The notes under the pieces are model-generated. The model saw only the letters and a program-made list of their open reading frames with translations, searched no databases and had not been told where the DNA came from. Positions 35,504-45,251 of a stretch of 64,000 nucleotides of DNA are shown here, in pieces. Source of the stretch: Gnetum montanum (lineage: Eukaryota > Streptophyta > Gnetopsida > Gnetales > Gnetaceae); NCBI GenBank assembly GCA_015680685.1, contig MNCI01006799.1, positions 98,729 to 162,728 of the forward strand. Reading direction: 5' to 3'. Position numbers and translations under genes: made by a program. The number at the start of each line of letters is the position of its first letter. Within the stretch, counting starts at the first letter, position 1.

Positions 35504-36618
35504 TAATGAGACATGATATGTTGGGAAACCTCATTGATGCATCCTCGTTGACGAAGCCTCATCAATGCATTAACGTTAGATGCATCAACACATATGTGTG
35601 GATGAAAATGTGTTGATGCATTAATGTGCAACACATCTTATGTGTGTTGATGCAACCCCATCAATACATCCTTGTCGATGCATCCTTGTTGATGCATCCT
35701 TGTTGATAAAAATGCATTAATGCATTACTGGACAACACATCTTAAATGTGTTGACATTGCCTTGTTGATGCATCCCCGTCGATGCATCTTCGTTGACGCA
35801 TCCCCGTTGATGCAACTAAATGTGTTCATGCATCCTTGTCGATGCAATGCCTATATTTTCCTATAAATATGTGAGCACTTATTGCGTATTTGGTACCATT
35901 TGGTCAGTAATGTAGCCAAAATCATGTAGTTTTATTTCATAATCTTAGCAAATAGTCAATGAGTGCCCACAATGTGGATTTGAGTCAGTTGTATGATGTC
36001 TTATTCAAGTGGCATTGTACCTAAACACATTCCATGAACAACAATAAGATCAAGATTGATTCCTGTTCATTGTAGCACTTTGACTTAGAATAGATTTATT
36101 TTCAATGCAATTTATTTTCTATGTACTTATTTAACATTTACATTTCTATGCATGTTAATCAATTGGTGGAATGAGTGTAACTAGTTTTGAGTATAAACAT
36201 GTATTCGCTTGGTAATCCTAGCAGCATTATTGCTTGGTTCACCTAGTAACATAACACTTGGTAATCCCATTAGTAGATATATGAGTTCAAGACATGTACG
36301 ACAAGCTAGGAATGGATACTCATCACCATTAGGATAGTTTAGGATTTATTTTCTTATTATCAATTAGTTTAAATAATTAATTTCTATATTATTATCTAGT
36401 TAGTTTAAATGTCGCACAACATCAATAATCCTATGCCTCACTTTGGACTAAACCATATGTTACAAAGCTACCACTAGTCCAAGTGGAAAGACAATGACCT
36501 ATGATCAATGTTTAATAATCTAGATATCACGCTAGTTCCATTCACAGAATCTGGCTAGATTACACGTGAATGCTTGTGATTCGTATGGTTGAGCTTTGGG
36601 TGTACCCATTGCTTATCA
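35504..36618 (+). repeat. 3' LTR of the pol-less Athila-like element
   Basis: 1115 bp. It is preceded by polypurine tract GTGGGGGTA, starts TAATGAG (TG decayed to TA) and ends GCTTATCA. U3 holds at least ten copies of a GTTGATGCATCC-type motif (35,524-35,850). TATAAATA at 35,862-35,869. The GCTTGGTAATCC/CCTAGTAA units lie near 36,210-36,270. Confidence 0.85.
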
Positions 36619-36830
36619 TTACTATAATTAAATCTTTAATTTATAATTATTTTAATTGTAGTTGGAGGTGTTGACCTTGCATGTGGGAATGATGAAGTTA
36701 TCATCGTGATACTAAAATTTGTTGAAATTATTAAATGTTCAATGCTGAAGATGTTTTTTTTTAAAAAAAATTTTAGGTGTTTCACTTATAATAATTAGTC
36801 TTAGCATATCAATAGAAAGGGATAATAATT
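36619..36830. other. AT-rich spacer
   Basis: Nothing recognisable except homopolymer runs near 36,750. Confidence 0.4.
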
Positions 36831-38342
36831 CTTGGATTGGGTAGAAACTTTAGATCTTCTTATTTTCAATGGATTCACCAAGTTTCTAAGGTCTTCATCT
36901 TTTACATTTATAAGACTTTAAGGTGTATTAACTTGCTTGTATCTTCATCATATTCAATTATCACTAGTATGGTGAAATCTCATCATCATCTTTTGAAAAT
37001 TTTCTTACAAATTAGTATGTAGTTTGATGCAAAAAAATCTCATCAATCATGATTACTTATAGAGGTAAAAGATAAATATAAGGTAGTAGTACAAAATCAT
37101 TAGAGTTCCTATTGACATAGTGAGAATTTAAAGAAAATTTTGTTGGAGGAAAATAAGTAGGTTAATAATACTTACAAATATAAAGCTCATAAAAATTTGT
37201 TTTATGATGATTGTGTGTGATTGTATCCAAGCTAGAAATGATATAAAAAAATGAAAGTAGAGAATAGATAGATCATTTGATCAAGAGCTATAAGTGTCTT
37301 ATTAAAAATAAAAAAAATGTTTTGTTAGCATACATAAAAAATGGTTTGTGCACATGATCAAACAAGAGCCTAAGAATTTTTGAAAGTTTTTCTAAAGTAA
37401 AGTTTCTACACAACTAAATTATCATTTTGATGATGTTTATACATTTTATAGTAATATTGTTTCAAGAGAATATATTTGTTATCATAATTTTTGTTAATCT
37501 TATTTGCCATTTACTTGAGGAGTTATAGGTGGCACTGACAAATTACCATGCAAAAAAGATACAAATTCAAATGGTTTATATGTTGAATTATTTAAATGGG
37601 TAGGAGTATCTATTGACAGAAATCTGAAAAAAAAAATTAAATATTTTTTATTGTTAATTGCATTGTTGAATAGTGGAAGATCAATAGGCAATGCTTCTTT
37701 ATAAGCAATGTGATAGAATTAATTTAAACAACTATTGTATGATAGTTGTAAATAGTATTTTTGCAAGTTGTTAGATACTATTCTCAAAAGAAGAATAAAT
37801 AATTAAGTAGAAACAAATAATGCTAGGCTAATTTGCCAATCAAGTTCAGATCAAACTTGCAAAGAAACCTAGAAAAAACTTATCTATTTACTTTATAGAT
37901 TTTATAAAAGTTTATGACTCATTAAGTTAGAAAAAATTATTGCAATAGGAAAATAAATAGGCACCTTTGTAAAACTCATAGCTATGACTCAGAAGTTATA
38001 TGAAAGAGTTATCACCAAGATTAAAGTTAGTGAATCAAAAAATAATTTTTAATTTTGGAGAAAAATTAGGGTGAAGCAAGGCTATTTTGTATCTTCAACT
38101 CTCTTTGGTTTCTTCATTGATGAGTTGTAGGATTGGATGTGTAATAGACAACATAGACATACTATAAAAATAGGTTCTCAAGTAGTGAACCTACTTCTTT
38201 ATGTAGATGCTGCTTTAATGTCAATTTTTGAGAAAGGTATGTCTAACATGTTGTAAATTTTAGAATAGTTTTGCATTTCTTTCAATTTGTAAGTCAATGT
38301 ATAGAAAACTAAAATGATGAATGAGGCATAAAAAACACAATA
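36831..38342 (+). pseudogene. LINE (non-LTR) reverse transcriptase, 5' portion
   Basis: Plus-strand, stop-ridden frame with landmarks in order: TDKLPCKKDTNSNGLYVE (37,530), KLLDTILKRRINN (37,770), VETNNARLICQSS (37,810), FIDFIKVYDSL (37,900; the first catalytic Asp), QKLYERVITKIKV, RVKQGYFVSSTLFGFFIDEL (38,070), and LLLYVDAALM (38,200; the YADD catalytic box reads YVDA). The frame is interrupted at 38,342 and resumes at 41,817. LINEs copy their RNA at a nicked target. This copy is inactive. Confidence 0.82.
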
Positions 38343-38376
38343 TCATTTGGTCGATAGGCCATTACCAGTGAGAAAT

Positions 38377-38580
38377 CGGGAACGCTAATATTTTGTGCGT
38401 AACGTTGACCAGCGTTGACTTTTCCACGACCCATTTCGGGAACGCTATTTTGTGCGCAACCCTGCTGACGTGTGATGCTGACGTGTAAAATTCCATATAT
38501 GCTATTTCCGTAACACAACTTTGTGAATATCGCTGACGTGTTATCAAAGATTACGTCCTTTGCATTCTTATAAATACATA
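38377..38580 (+). promoter_or_regulatory. Captured promoter-like region with W-boxes, TGACGTG boxes and TATA
   Basis: Two W-box cores (TTGACC 38,405; TTGACT 38,415), three TGACGTG boxes of bZIP/TGA type (38,466, 38,479, 38,534), a duplicated CGGGAACGCTA...TTTTGTGCG phrase, and TATAAATA at 38,569-38,576. A GC-richer 5'-UTR-like stretch and the glucanase fragment follow. The box composition is typical of defence-responsive plant promoters. Activity is inferred only. Confidence 0.5.
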
Positions 38581-38742
38581 CATAATGCGTGAAAACAGAA
38601 CAGAGCAGTAGGAGGGCTCGAGTTCTGCGCAGATGCAGATCCAGCATTTTAGCTGAAGACAGAAACCACGCGTGGATCAGAACAGCATCGAAGCGTGGAT
38701 CAGGGCACGAAATAGGAGAGAAACAGGAGGCGAAGGCTGCAT

Positions 38743-39091
38743 GACTCTCGCCACTTTCCGTGGTTCCGGCACTTAGACTGGTGGAAGCTCCATTCCTGAC
38801 TGAGTTTGGGGACAGGCGAAACCAGGAGAGCGTCAGCGAGGCGCTCAACGCCTACTATGGTGCCGCATTGCTAGCCCGCGCTCTCGGTGACCGCGACATG
38901 GCTGACTTCGCCATGACGTGCCCGTCCCTGGCTCAGGATGGCGTTCTGGATGGCTGGCGTGGGTTTTTTTATTCATTGGAGTTGGAGGACGTCCTGGATC
39001 CCGAAGCAATCGCCGACGTCCGCGTGCTCAAGGCTTAAGATGATGGCAACTCGCTCATGAATCTGCTGTGGTGGATCCACTCACGAATCTG
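38743..39091 (+). pseudogene. Fragment of a glycoside hydrolase family 81 endo-1,3-beta-glucanase
   Basis: Family 81 enzymes cleave 1,3-beta-glucans such as callose or fungal wall glucan. Visible parts: HFPWFRHLDWWKLHS (38,752-38,796), then after a small deletion and frameshift LTEFGDRRNQESVSEALNAY (38,796-38,855), the conserved segment with the NQES-SEA-NAYY signature, and YGAALLARALGDRDMADFAM. The next 70-100 residues expected are missing. It jumps to a C-terminal end PSLAQDGVLDGWRGFFYSLE, then a TAA at 39,036 in place of an aromatic codon, then DDGNSLMNLLWWIHSR. A full enzyme is several hundred residues, so this is a broken captured piece. Confidence 0.8.
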
Positions 39092-39173
39092 CTGTTTGTG
39101 TATGATTATTATTACTTCTTAAGTAACTACTATATTTGTGTCCTCCTCCTATTCCTATTCCTATTCTATTCAG

Positions 39174-39794
39174 ATTCCTGTGGAGGTCAGGTATTTGTAT
39201 TTGAAGAGCAACAAATGGTCATGGGACATTCTCCTGGGCGGGTGGAGCATGAGCAACGTCGCAAAGTTGAAAAACCTCAGATCCTTGAACCTCCACTTAC
39301 CGTGGATGAAAGAGGAGTTGACACTGCCAGAGGAGTTGTGTATGCTCAGTATCAGAGAGCTCAGTATATGGTGTCATACGTTAAAAGAGCTTCCACACAA
39401 CTTTGCTAACATGGAATATTTGCACGTGCTCAAATTGAGATGCGAAAGACTGAAACAACTGTCGCGCGACTTTGGAAGGCTATCGTCGTTGACGGAGCTG
39501 GCATTCCGAGGGCGCAGATCTCTAAGAAATGTGGGCAGAGATGTGTGCACTCTTCAATCTCTGCACACGCTGCACTGGACAAGGATTGATAGTTGGGATG
39601 ATGCATGGTTAAATGATTTTATGAAAATGAAATCGTTGAGAGTGTTGGTGTTGGTGTTGGATAAGGAGTTGTATGGGAAGTTGGAGAATAATTATTATTT
39701 GCGTCCTCCTTTTCTTTATCATCATCCTCATCATCATGTCCAGGTTTTCTACACGGACAACTTCAGGGACCATAGCCGCAAGAAGAGGAATTGA
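39174..39794 (+). pseudogene. Leucine-rich-repeat exon of NBS-LRR disease-resistance type
   Basis: A pyrimidine-rich tract ending in CAG at 39,173 looks like a 3' splice site. The open exon then runs about 206 codons to TGA at 39,794. It holds successive LRRs: VRYLYLKSNKW, AKLKNLRSLNLHLPW, LSIRELSIWCHTLKELPHNF, MEYLHVLKLRCERLKQLSRDF, LSSLTELAFRGRRSLRNVG, LQSLHTLHWTRIDSW, MKSLRVLVLVLD. LRRs of this type follow the nucleotide-binding domain in plant immune receptors, but no NBS is present. The exon is intact, whereas the neighbouring glucanase piece is broken. The 139-codon frame starting in the preceding tract is not needed. Confidence 0.72.
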
Positions 39795-40710
39795 AGTTGG
39801 AGGCGTAAAGTTGTTGCGTGGATATGTTGAGAGTGGAGTGGAGTAGAGTGGAGACGTGAAATGAAATGAAATGCAATGATGTACATTACATTACACTACG
39901 GATGTACCCATGCAAATTCATGTCTCTGTATGCACGGATTTTTTGCATGTGGCCTGCGTCATGCGTCTCTTTAGGATTCAGCTTACTTTGGAATTTCCAT
40001 AAAAACACATATACATCCATCCTTAGGAAAAATAAGATACAAAAATCTTATTCTTCGTCCAGAAGGCATGAAATAGTTTTAAAATGTCAATTCTATTTAT
40101 CAAACCAAATTTGCATTTCAATAAAAGATATTTATACAAAACGTATCAGTTACATATGGTGTATTCTACTACATAACCCAATGCTTCATATGTTGAACAA
40201 AAGCATTTTCAAATGTTTCATTATAGTAGAGGATCTTACTTGTGATAACAAAAATAGTAATAACAACTCAAGAAAGATCATTTGAAAATTTCAACAAAAA
40301 AAGTGGTTCCATAAAGAGCAATTGTGACTTTAAAAACATGATGTTAACTATATTAGTAGTATTAAATTTAAAACAAGCTTGGAAACTTGTTATAGACAAA
40401 GTTTTGGAGATATGCAAAATGAAGCACAAATACAACAAAAAAAAGAAAGCTTTAGTTTTACTAACAAAACATTAGAGGTAGTAGAGATCATGAAATAGAA
40501 TATCCACCTACAATGATTCCAATATCCATAAGAGCACTAATTAGCAAAGTAAGAAGGGAATCGCATCATCTCCAAGTTGAAATTGGAGGATAGAACCATG
40601 AGTATCATAAGGATAAAAGATGTTAGTTGTGTTTATTAAAAGAAATAGAAGATGAGCAACCTATATTATTAAAATATTACAGAAGAGATTTCTTTAGAAG
40701 AAAATAGAAG
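39795..40710. other. AT-rich stretch within the Helitron-like insertion
   Basis: No recognisable gene. The open frames (39,866-40,285 and 40,242-40,475) are low-complexity and lack family features. A TTCTTCGTCCAGAAG phrase at about 40,051-40,066 recurs at 41,703-41,717 beside the gap. Confidence 0.4.
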
Positions 40711-40711
40711 A

Positions 40712-40900
40712 TCCGTCTATGGGACATTTCCATTTATGGGACATTTCCGTTTATGGGACATTTCCGTTTATGGGACATTTCTTGCAGGGACATTTCCGTT
40801 TATGGGACACAAAGCATACTTATGGAATATTTAGGCTTATCAGTCTACCTTTCCGTTTATGGGACACGAAGCATACTTATAGAATATTTAGGCTTATCAG
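40712..40900. repeat. 17-bp tandem repeats plus a duplicated 60-70-bp unit
   Basis: About five copies of TTTATGGGACATTTCCG, followed by two copies of a longer unit (CCGTTTATGGGACACNAAGC to ATTTAGGCTTATCAG) at 40,796-40,843 and 40,853-40,900. Confidence 0.85.
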
Positions 40901-40904
40901 CCTA

Positions 40905-41400
40905 TGGCATTGAGCGTGGTGATGGTTCGCCACAGCTAAATACTAAATACAACCTAGACTATACACCAGTATAGCGTAGGCCACAGCTGCTGACCCACAC
41001 CGATAGCACGCCCAAACCCTAGGGCCCCCCAAGTCCCAACTGCCTCAGGAATCCCCGTTAGCGGGTGATATGTCTGATCCCCAATTCCTTAAACAGTAGT
41101 TCGGACCAGGCCGAGCATGTCCCGGGGCGAGAGCTGTCCCCCCCGCCCCCAGGTTAGGGCCTTTTGGGGTGTTCGTAGTTAGAGCCCCGACTCTCATCTC
41201 CTCGGGTACGATTGCAGGGGCAGGGTCGGTGTCTCAAAGAGCGTTCCCTCAGCAGCTTGCTATGGCTAGCACCAGATGGCTGCCTCGCCGTGTGTTTTGT
41301 GGGGTTGACATCTTTAGTTGGCAAATCCCTTCACGGGGCCTAGGGTTTGTACATTGATCATTTCTGCTGTATTACAACATGTTTATGATCATTCAATAAA
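40905..41400 (+). other. GC-rich exon-like block of unknown origin
   Basis: Markedly GC-richer than the flanks. A GATTGCAG acceptor-like site ends at 41,217, followed by an open run that includes SVSQRAFPQQLAMASTRWLP, then a stop at 41,355-41,357 and AATAAA at 41,395. It could be the last exon and 3' end of a captured host gene. The protein is not recognised. No rRNA or tRNA pattern fits. Confidence 0.35.
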
Positions 41401-41474
41401 GCATTGCATGGTCTTATGATATTTCTATCTGTTATGTTTAAATCATCGCTGCAGCAGAAGACGACTGGCGATCA

Positions 41475-41816
41475 CTAGCTTAGTTATATATATTTATAAT
41501 ATATATCTATAAATTGGCCGATAGAATCTTATAAGAATACAAGTAAAAAGTTCTTTGANNNNNNNNNNNNNNNNNNNNNNNNNNNNNNNNNNNNNNNNNN
41601 NNNNNNNNNNNNNNNNNNNNNNNNNNNNNNNNNNNNNNNNNNNNNNNNNNNNNNNNNNNNNNNNNNNNNNNNNNNNNNNNNNNNNNNNNNNNNNNNATCT
41701 TGTTCTTCGTCCAGAAGTCTGAAATTTTTTAGTCAAAGAACTTTTTATTTGTAATCTTATAAGATTCTATCGGCCAATTTATAGATATATATTATAAATA
41801 TATATAACTAAGCTAG
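41475..41816. repeat. Palindrome with 84-bp arms around an assembly gap
   Basis: The left arm 41,475-41,558 (starts CTAGCTTAG) is the reverse complement of 41,733-41,816 at 82 of 84 positions. The loop is the gap plus 36 known bases. The right arm ends exactly where the LINE sequence resumes, so it forms the end of the insertion. Confidence 0.85.
41559..41696. other. Assembly gap (138 N)
   Basis: A run of N within the loop of the palindrome, where sequencing or assembly commonly fails. Confidence 1.
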
Positions 41817-42190
41817 TTTTAAATTTGATAATCAGAATATACAAATTGTAGACTCTTTTAGATACTTGGTCTTTAATATGTGAATAATTATAGATGAGAT
41901 AAATGTATAGCTAGAGGAATAAGGCTATTTGTAGAATTAAAAAAAAATTATAAGAAATTAGAAGTTTAGGCTTGGAAAATTAGAAAATAAATCTTTCAAA
42001 TAATTATTTATCATATTTTTTTATATGGATGCATAGTTTGGAGACTAAGTTTTAGTGCAAAAAATTGCAAGGCTATTAAAAGAATACAAAATATATTTTT
42101 ACCTAATGAATTAAAGGTGAAAGTTCAAACATCTTATTCTATGTTTTTGCTAGAGTGTAATCTCATCATCATCCTAGCCTTGAAGCTATT
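41817..42190 (+). pseudogene. LINE reverse transcriptase, 3' portion
   Basis: Continues the frame broken at 38,342: FKFDNQNIQIVDSFRYL, later KSFK, then AIKRIQNIFLPNELKVKVQTSYSMFLLECNL. This is the thumb and C-terminal part of the same LINE. It ends where minus-strand LINE sequence begins. Confidence 0.78.
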
Positions 42191-42194
42191 TGAT

Positions 42195-42790
42195 TTCTTT
42201 TTCTCTATTCACCTCTATGAAAAGCTAGATCTTTTTTTATTTACAATTTTTTAGATAATCTTTAATAATGTTTTTCATATTTTTTTTGGTCTTCCTTTTG
42301 GTGGCTTTCTTAGAATAGTGATACAGTAATCCTTTTTTATAGGCTTCATATATGATCTTCTTTGCATATGTTCAAACCATCTAAGAGGATATTCCTATAA
42401 CTTATCTGAGATAAGAGCTACTTCAAGTCTTCTTTGAATGTATGTATTATGCAATTTATCTCTTGTAGTAATATTCAACATCCATCTAAGCATTTGCATT
42501 TCTGCCATATTAATTTATTATTCATGCTTCTTTTATACTACCTAACTTTCAATACCATATAAGATAGCAAAGCTAATTATTATCTTATCTAATTTTTTCT
42601 TTATTTTTATTAAGATTTTTTATCACATACAACACCCCTAGGTTGTCTTCATTTTGATCATTCTACATCAATCCTATTTCTTATATCTTTATCACCTTCA
42701 CCATCTGATTAGAGTATTGATGCTAGGTAGTGAAACTATTTGTAGCAAGGGATTTTTTAGCCTTGAATTGTTACTTCTACTTCATCACTA
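42195..42790 (-). pseudogene. RTE-like LINE, C-terminal RT fragment
   Basis: Minus strand: KDIRNRIDVE and RQPRGVVCDKK near 42,650, MAEMQMLRWMLNITTRDKLHN near 42,450-42,510, and RLEVALISDKL, LRWFEHMQRR near 42,340-42,420. These match the C-terminal order of plant RTE LINEs (G-LCDKK, MAEMRMLRWM-G, LRWFGHV-RR). Several frameshifts. Confidence 0.75.
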
Positions 42791-42804
42791 TTTATGCTAT
42801 TATT

Positions 42805-43213
42805 TGATGAGTGGTGGGTAGTCTCTATGCCTAACTGTATGAATTATAAGTGTTCACACACGATCTGGCTGGATTCCATAGACTTAGTTACCTAAGTTAT
42901 CAATATTTTTAAGTAGTGAATTGTGTAGTTATAAATCATTATCTTCCCAATCCATACTTGTGTTAAACTGTGCATATGGTTAAGTGTGGTTGAGATATAA
43001 GATATTCATTTTTATATTTTATACTATTTTTCTCCTATTTGCTAGATGATTGAATTAAGTAACTAATTAACTATTCTAATGTGGAGTACCAATTCCTACT
43101 TGTACATATCTTGAACTTGGAATAATGTTGTTGGATTACTTAGTGTATACTACTAGATGTACCAAGTCTCTACTGCTGGGATTACTAAACATTAATATGT
43201 TGTGTTGGAAGTG
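42805..43213 (-). repeat. Truncated Athila-like LTR fragment
   Basis: Starts TGATGAGTGGTGGG, the reverse-complement LTR end. It contains GTTGGATTACTTAGTG and TACTGCTGGGATTACTAA units as at 29,290-29,370. It breaks off and passes directly into gag sequence at about 43,225, so the interior has been deleted. Confidence 0.7.
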
Positions 43214-43224
43214 GTTTTACTTAC

Positions 43225-44120
43225 ATGCTCATAGCTAATAGCATGTTTTTGGTAGCCAACAATATTTCATCATAGTTGTGGTGTTCATGGTGATCCCTAT
43301 CATGTCCATGCCTCCTATGATGAGACCTATTGTGCCTCCTCTCTTAGTAATGCTTTTCTTTCTCTCATGGTTGTTTACACTTTTGATTCTTGCCATGGCA
43401 ATTGGATTTCTTGTCATCTCCATCTCAATCCCAATTACTCCTCCTTCTATCTTGACCATAGCTTCTCTTGTTAGAGTTTGATAATGAGAAGGATGGTGAA
43501 GGCAAAGAACTATGAGAAAGATACCTACTAGTCCTTCTCCTTTGATTCTTCTCCATGTCATTATCATTGTCTTTATCTTTCTCCTTACCTTTTGATGAAT
43601 GACTAGGAGATATGACCCTTAATGTTCTTTGGGCCTTGGATTTGGTCCTCTCCTCATCTTGGTTGTTCTTCAAAGTTGATTGAAACTATTGGTGAATGAT
43701 GTCATCATCAACAAAAGGAGGATAATTCATATATTGAGATATCCCTAAGAAGAAATCAAGATTCTCTTTTTGGTTTTGGAGAAATAATGGCCTTGGGATT
43801 TGTTTTTCCTTAGAGGCTTCATGATGTGCTTCCATGTGTTAAATCTTTCTGAGTGTTACTTTGGAGGACTAATAATTCCTAGAGGTGTGGTTTGTCACCT
43901 CATGTTTCAGGTCTAAGGATTCAATGCCCAGCTTTATGTGATTCACCATGAACAGGACAAGAATAGGCTGATTAAGAGGTAACAAAATGTTGGCTTCCAT
44001 GTCTCTCTAGTGTAACTATTCATCTTGATGAATAATGAAGGTGATCACCTTAAGCTGCTGAGGTTTCTCACTGGTAGTTCTTCTAGTGCTATCCTATTGT
44101 TGATTAGTATCATTTATTAT
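43225..44120 (-). pseudogene. gag fragment of an Athila-like element
   Basis: The minus strand parallels 27,880-28,760: an Arg/His-rich stretch corresponding to 43,250-43,480, KNNQDEERTKSKAQRTLRV (43,600-43,673), EAHHEASKEKQ-like sequence near 43,820, and a start region near 44,110 where LTR B interrupts it. Confidence 0.65.
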
Positions 44121-44280
44121 GATAGGAAAAATCAATCGCTGGAATGAAGATCGATGGATCTAATGCACAGTAGTTCTCAACCACGAATCCCCAAGGCCTC
44201 TCTATAAAAATGGGATTTGAGGTGCCTTGGCTAGGACAATAGATCAACTAGGGACTTACGAAGCGTAAATCATGGTAATA

Positions 44281-45251
44281 AGAAAAAGTAAAATGTTGAA
44301 ATTGACAACAAATTTGAATAATACACAGAAAATAAATGAATATATTTTGCACACAAAACCTAAAACTTAAGCCTTTATTGAGAAAAAATAAAGAATAAGT
44401 TAGAGAAATATGTACAAATGGTACCTGAGTGGGTAGTAGGGGGATTCACTTAGGTGGGGGTTTAGGGTCTTTTGAAGTTGATGCAGTCAACTCCATGAGC
44501 TAGATATCCTGCCACTCTTGATGCTATCAAATATCTGGTGCTGCTACTCCAGATTTGTGATGTTGTTCACTATTGGGGGATGAGAAAATTTGGATGCTAG
44601 ATTGCTCTGTGCCAGGGTTTGGGAATCCCAGAAGTTTTGCATTGACACCAAAAATTCACAAGTCTTAGGGTGATAATGCTTCGATGTTGGGGTTCAAGAG
44701 AATGCAAATGTGGGAGATTGCAAGAGCCCCTGAGTGCTTGATAAAAGTAAAAGTAAAATGCTAAAGTTGATAAAAAATCTAAATAACAAATAAGAAAAAA
44801 TAAAATGCTGAAATTGATAACAAATCTGATAATGCATAGAAAATAAATGAATATATTTTGCACACAAAACCAAAAACTTAAAACTTTATTGAGAAAAAAT
44901 AAAGAATAAGTTAGAGAAATATGTACAAATGGTACTTGAGTGGGCAATAGGAGGGTTCACTTAGGTGGGGATTTAGGGTCTTTTGAAGTCGATGCAGTCA
45001 ACTCCATGAGCTAGATATCCTGCCACTCTTGATGTTATCAAATCTCTAGTGCTGCTACTCCAAATATGTGATGTTTTTCACTACTGAGGAATGAGAAAAT
45101 TTGGATGCTAGATTGCTCCATGCTAGGGTTTGGAAATCCAAGAAGTTTTGCATTGACACCAAAAATCCACAAGTGTTAGGGTGATAATGCTTCAATGTTA
45201 GGGTTCAAGAGAATGTAAATGTGGGAGATTGCAAGAGCCCTTGAGTGCTCG
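44281..45251. repeat. Tandem duplication, 512-bp period, in LTR B
   Basis: 44,281-44,740 and 44,793-45,251 are collinear copies at roughly nine bases in ten by eye. A partial extra copy of the first 50 bases lies between them (44,741-44,792). Confidence 0.9.

Larger units (their letters stand above)
30301..36618 (+). mobile_element. Athila-like derivative lacking pol (gag plus 3' LTR)
   Basis: Plus-strand gag (30,960-32,990) is followed almost directly by the post-integrase noncoding region (from about 33,240) and a 3' LTR (35,504-36,618). Protease, RT and integrase are absent. I find no 5' LTR. The element abuts the U3 end of the minus-strand LTR at about 30,300. Its mobility would depend on other elements, and this copy is decayed. 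Confidence 0.7.
38343..41816 (+). mobile_element. Putative Helitron-like insertion carrying gene fragments
   Basis: 3474 bp including a 138-bp gap. It starts TC after A, ends CTAG before T, and has no target duplication. Removing it joins the LINE frame exactly: ...KTQY with FKFDNQNIQIVDSFRYL. An AT hairpin (TATATATT/AATATATA) stands about 10 bases before CTAG, as in Helitrons. It also has a subterminal inverted repeat (TTTGGTCGATAG at 38,347 against CTATCGGCCAAT at 41,767). No transposase is seen, so it would be non-autonomous. Orientation is taken from CTAG at the right end. GC content is higher than that of the flanks across the captured parts. An unknown no-TSD element is the alternative. 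Confidence 0.62.

Noticed and set aside
38309-38848. 179-aa minus-strand open frame
   Set aside because: It lies antisense to the promoter-like region and the glucanase fragment and shows no family motif. The plus strand explains the sequence better.
39068-39409. 113-aa plus-strand frame overlapping the LRR exon
   Set aside because: It reads through the intron-like pyrimidine tract in a different frame. The LRR pattern is only in the frame starting after CAG at 39,173.
40712-40900. CRISPR-like array
   Set aside because: The units are contiguous 17-bp repeats without unique spacers, in a plant genome. It is a simple tandem repeat.
40905-41360. rRNA or tRNA origin for the GC-rich block
   Set aside because: No recognisable conserved rRNA segments and no cloverleaf or A/B box pair could be found.
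41494-41736. Open frame across the gap
   Set aside because: Open only because N codons are not stops.
38343-41816. Mutator-like (Pack-MULE) or hAT element as explanation for the captured genes
   Set aside because: These leave 9-bp or 8-bp target duplications and have terminal inverted repeats at both outer ends. Here the joint closes in frame without any duplication, and the long inverted repeat is confined to the right end.
43278-43481. Hydrophobic plus-strand frame
   Set aside because: Antisense to the Arg/His-rich part of gag. Hydrophobicity is a by-product of reading the complementary strand.
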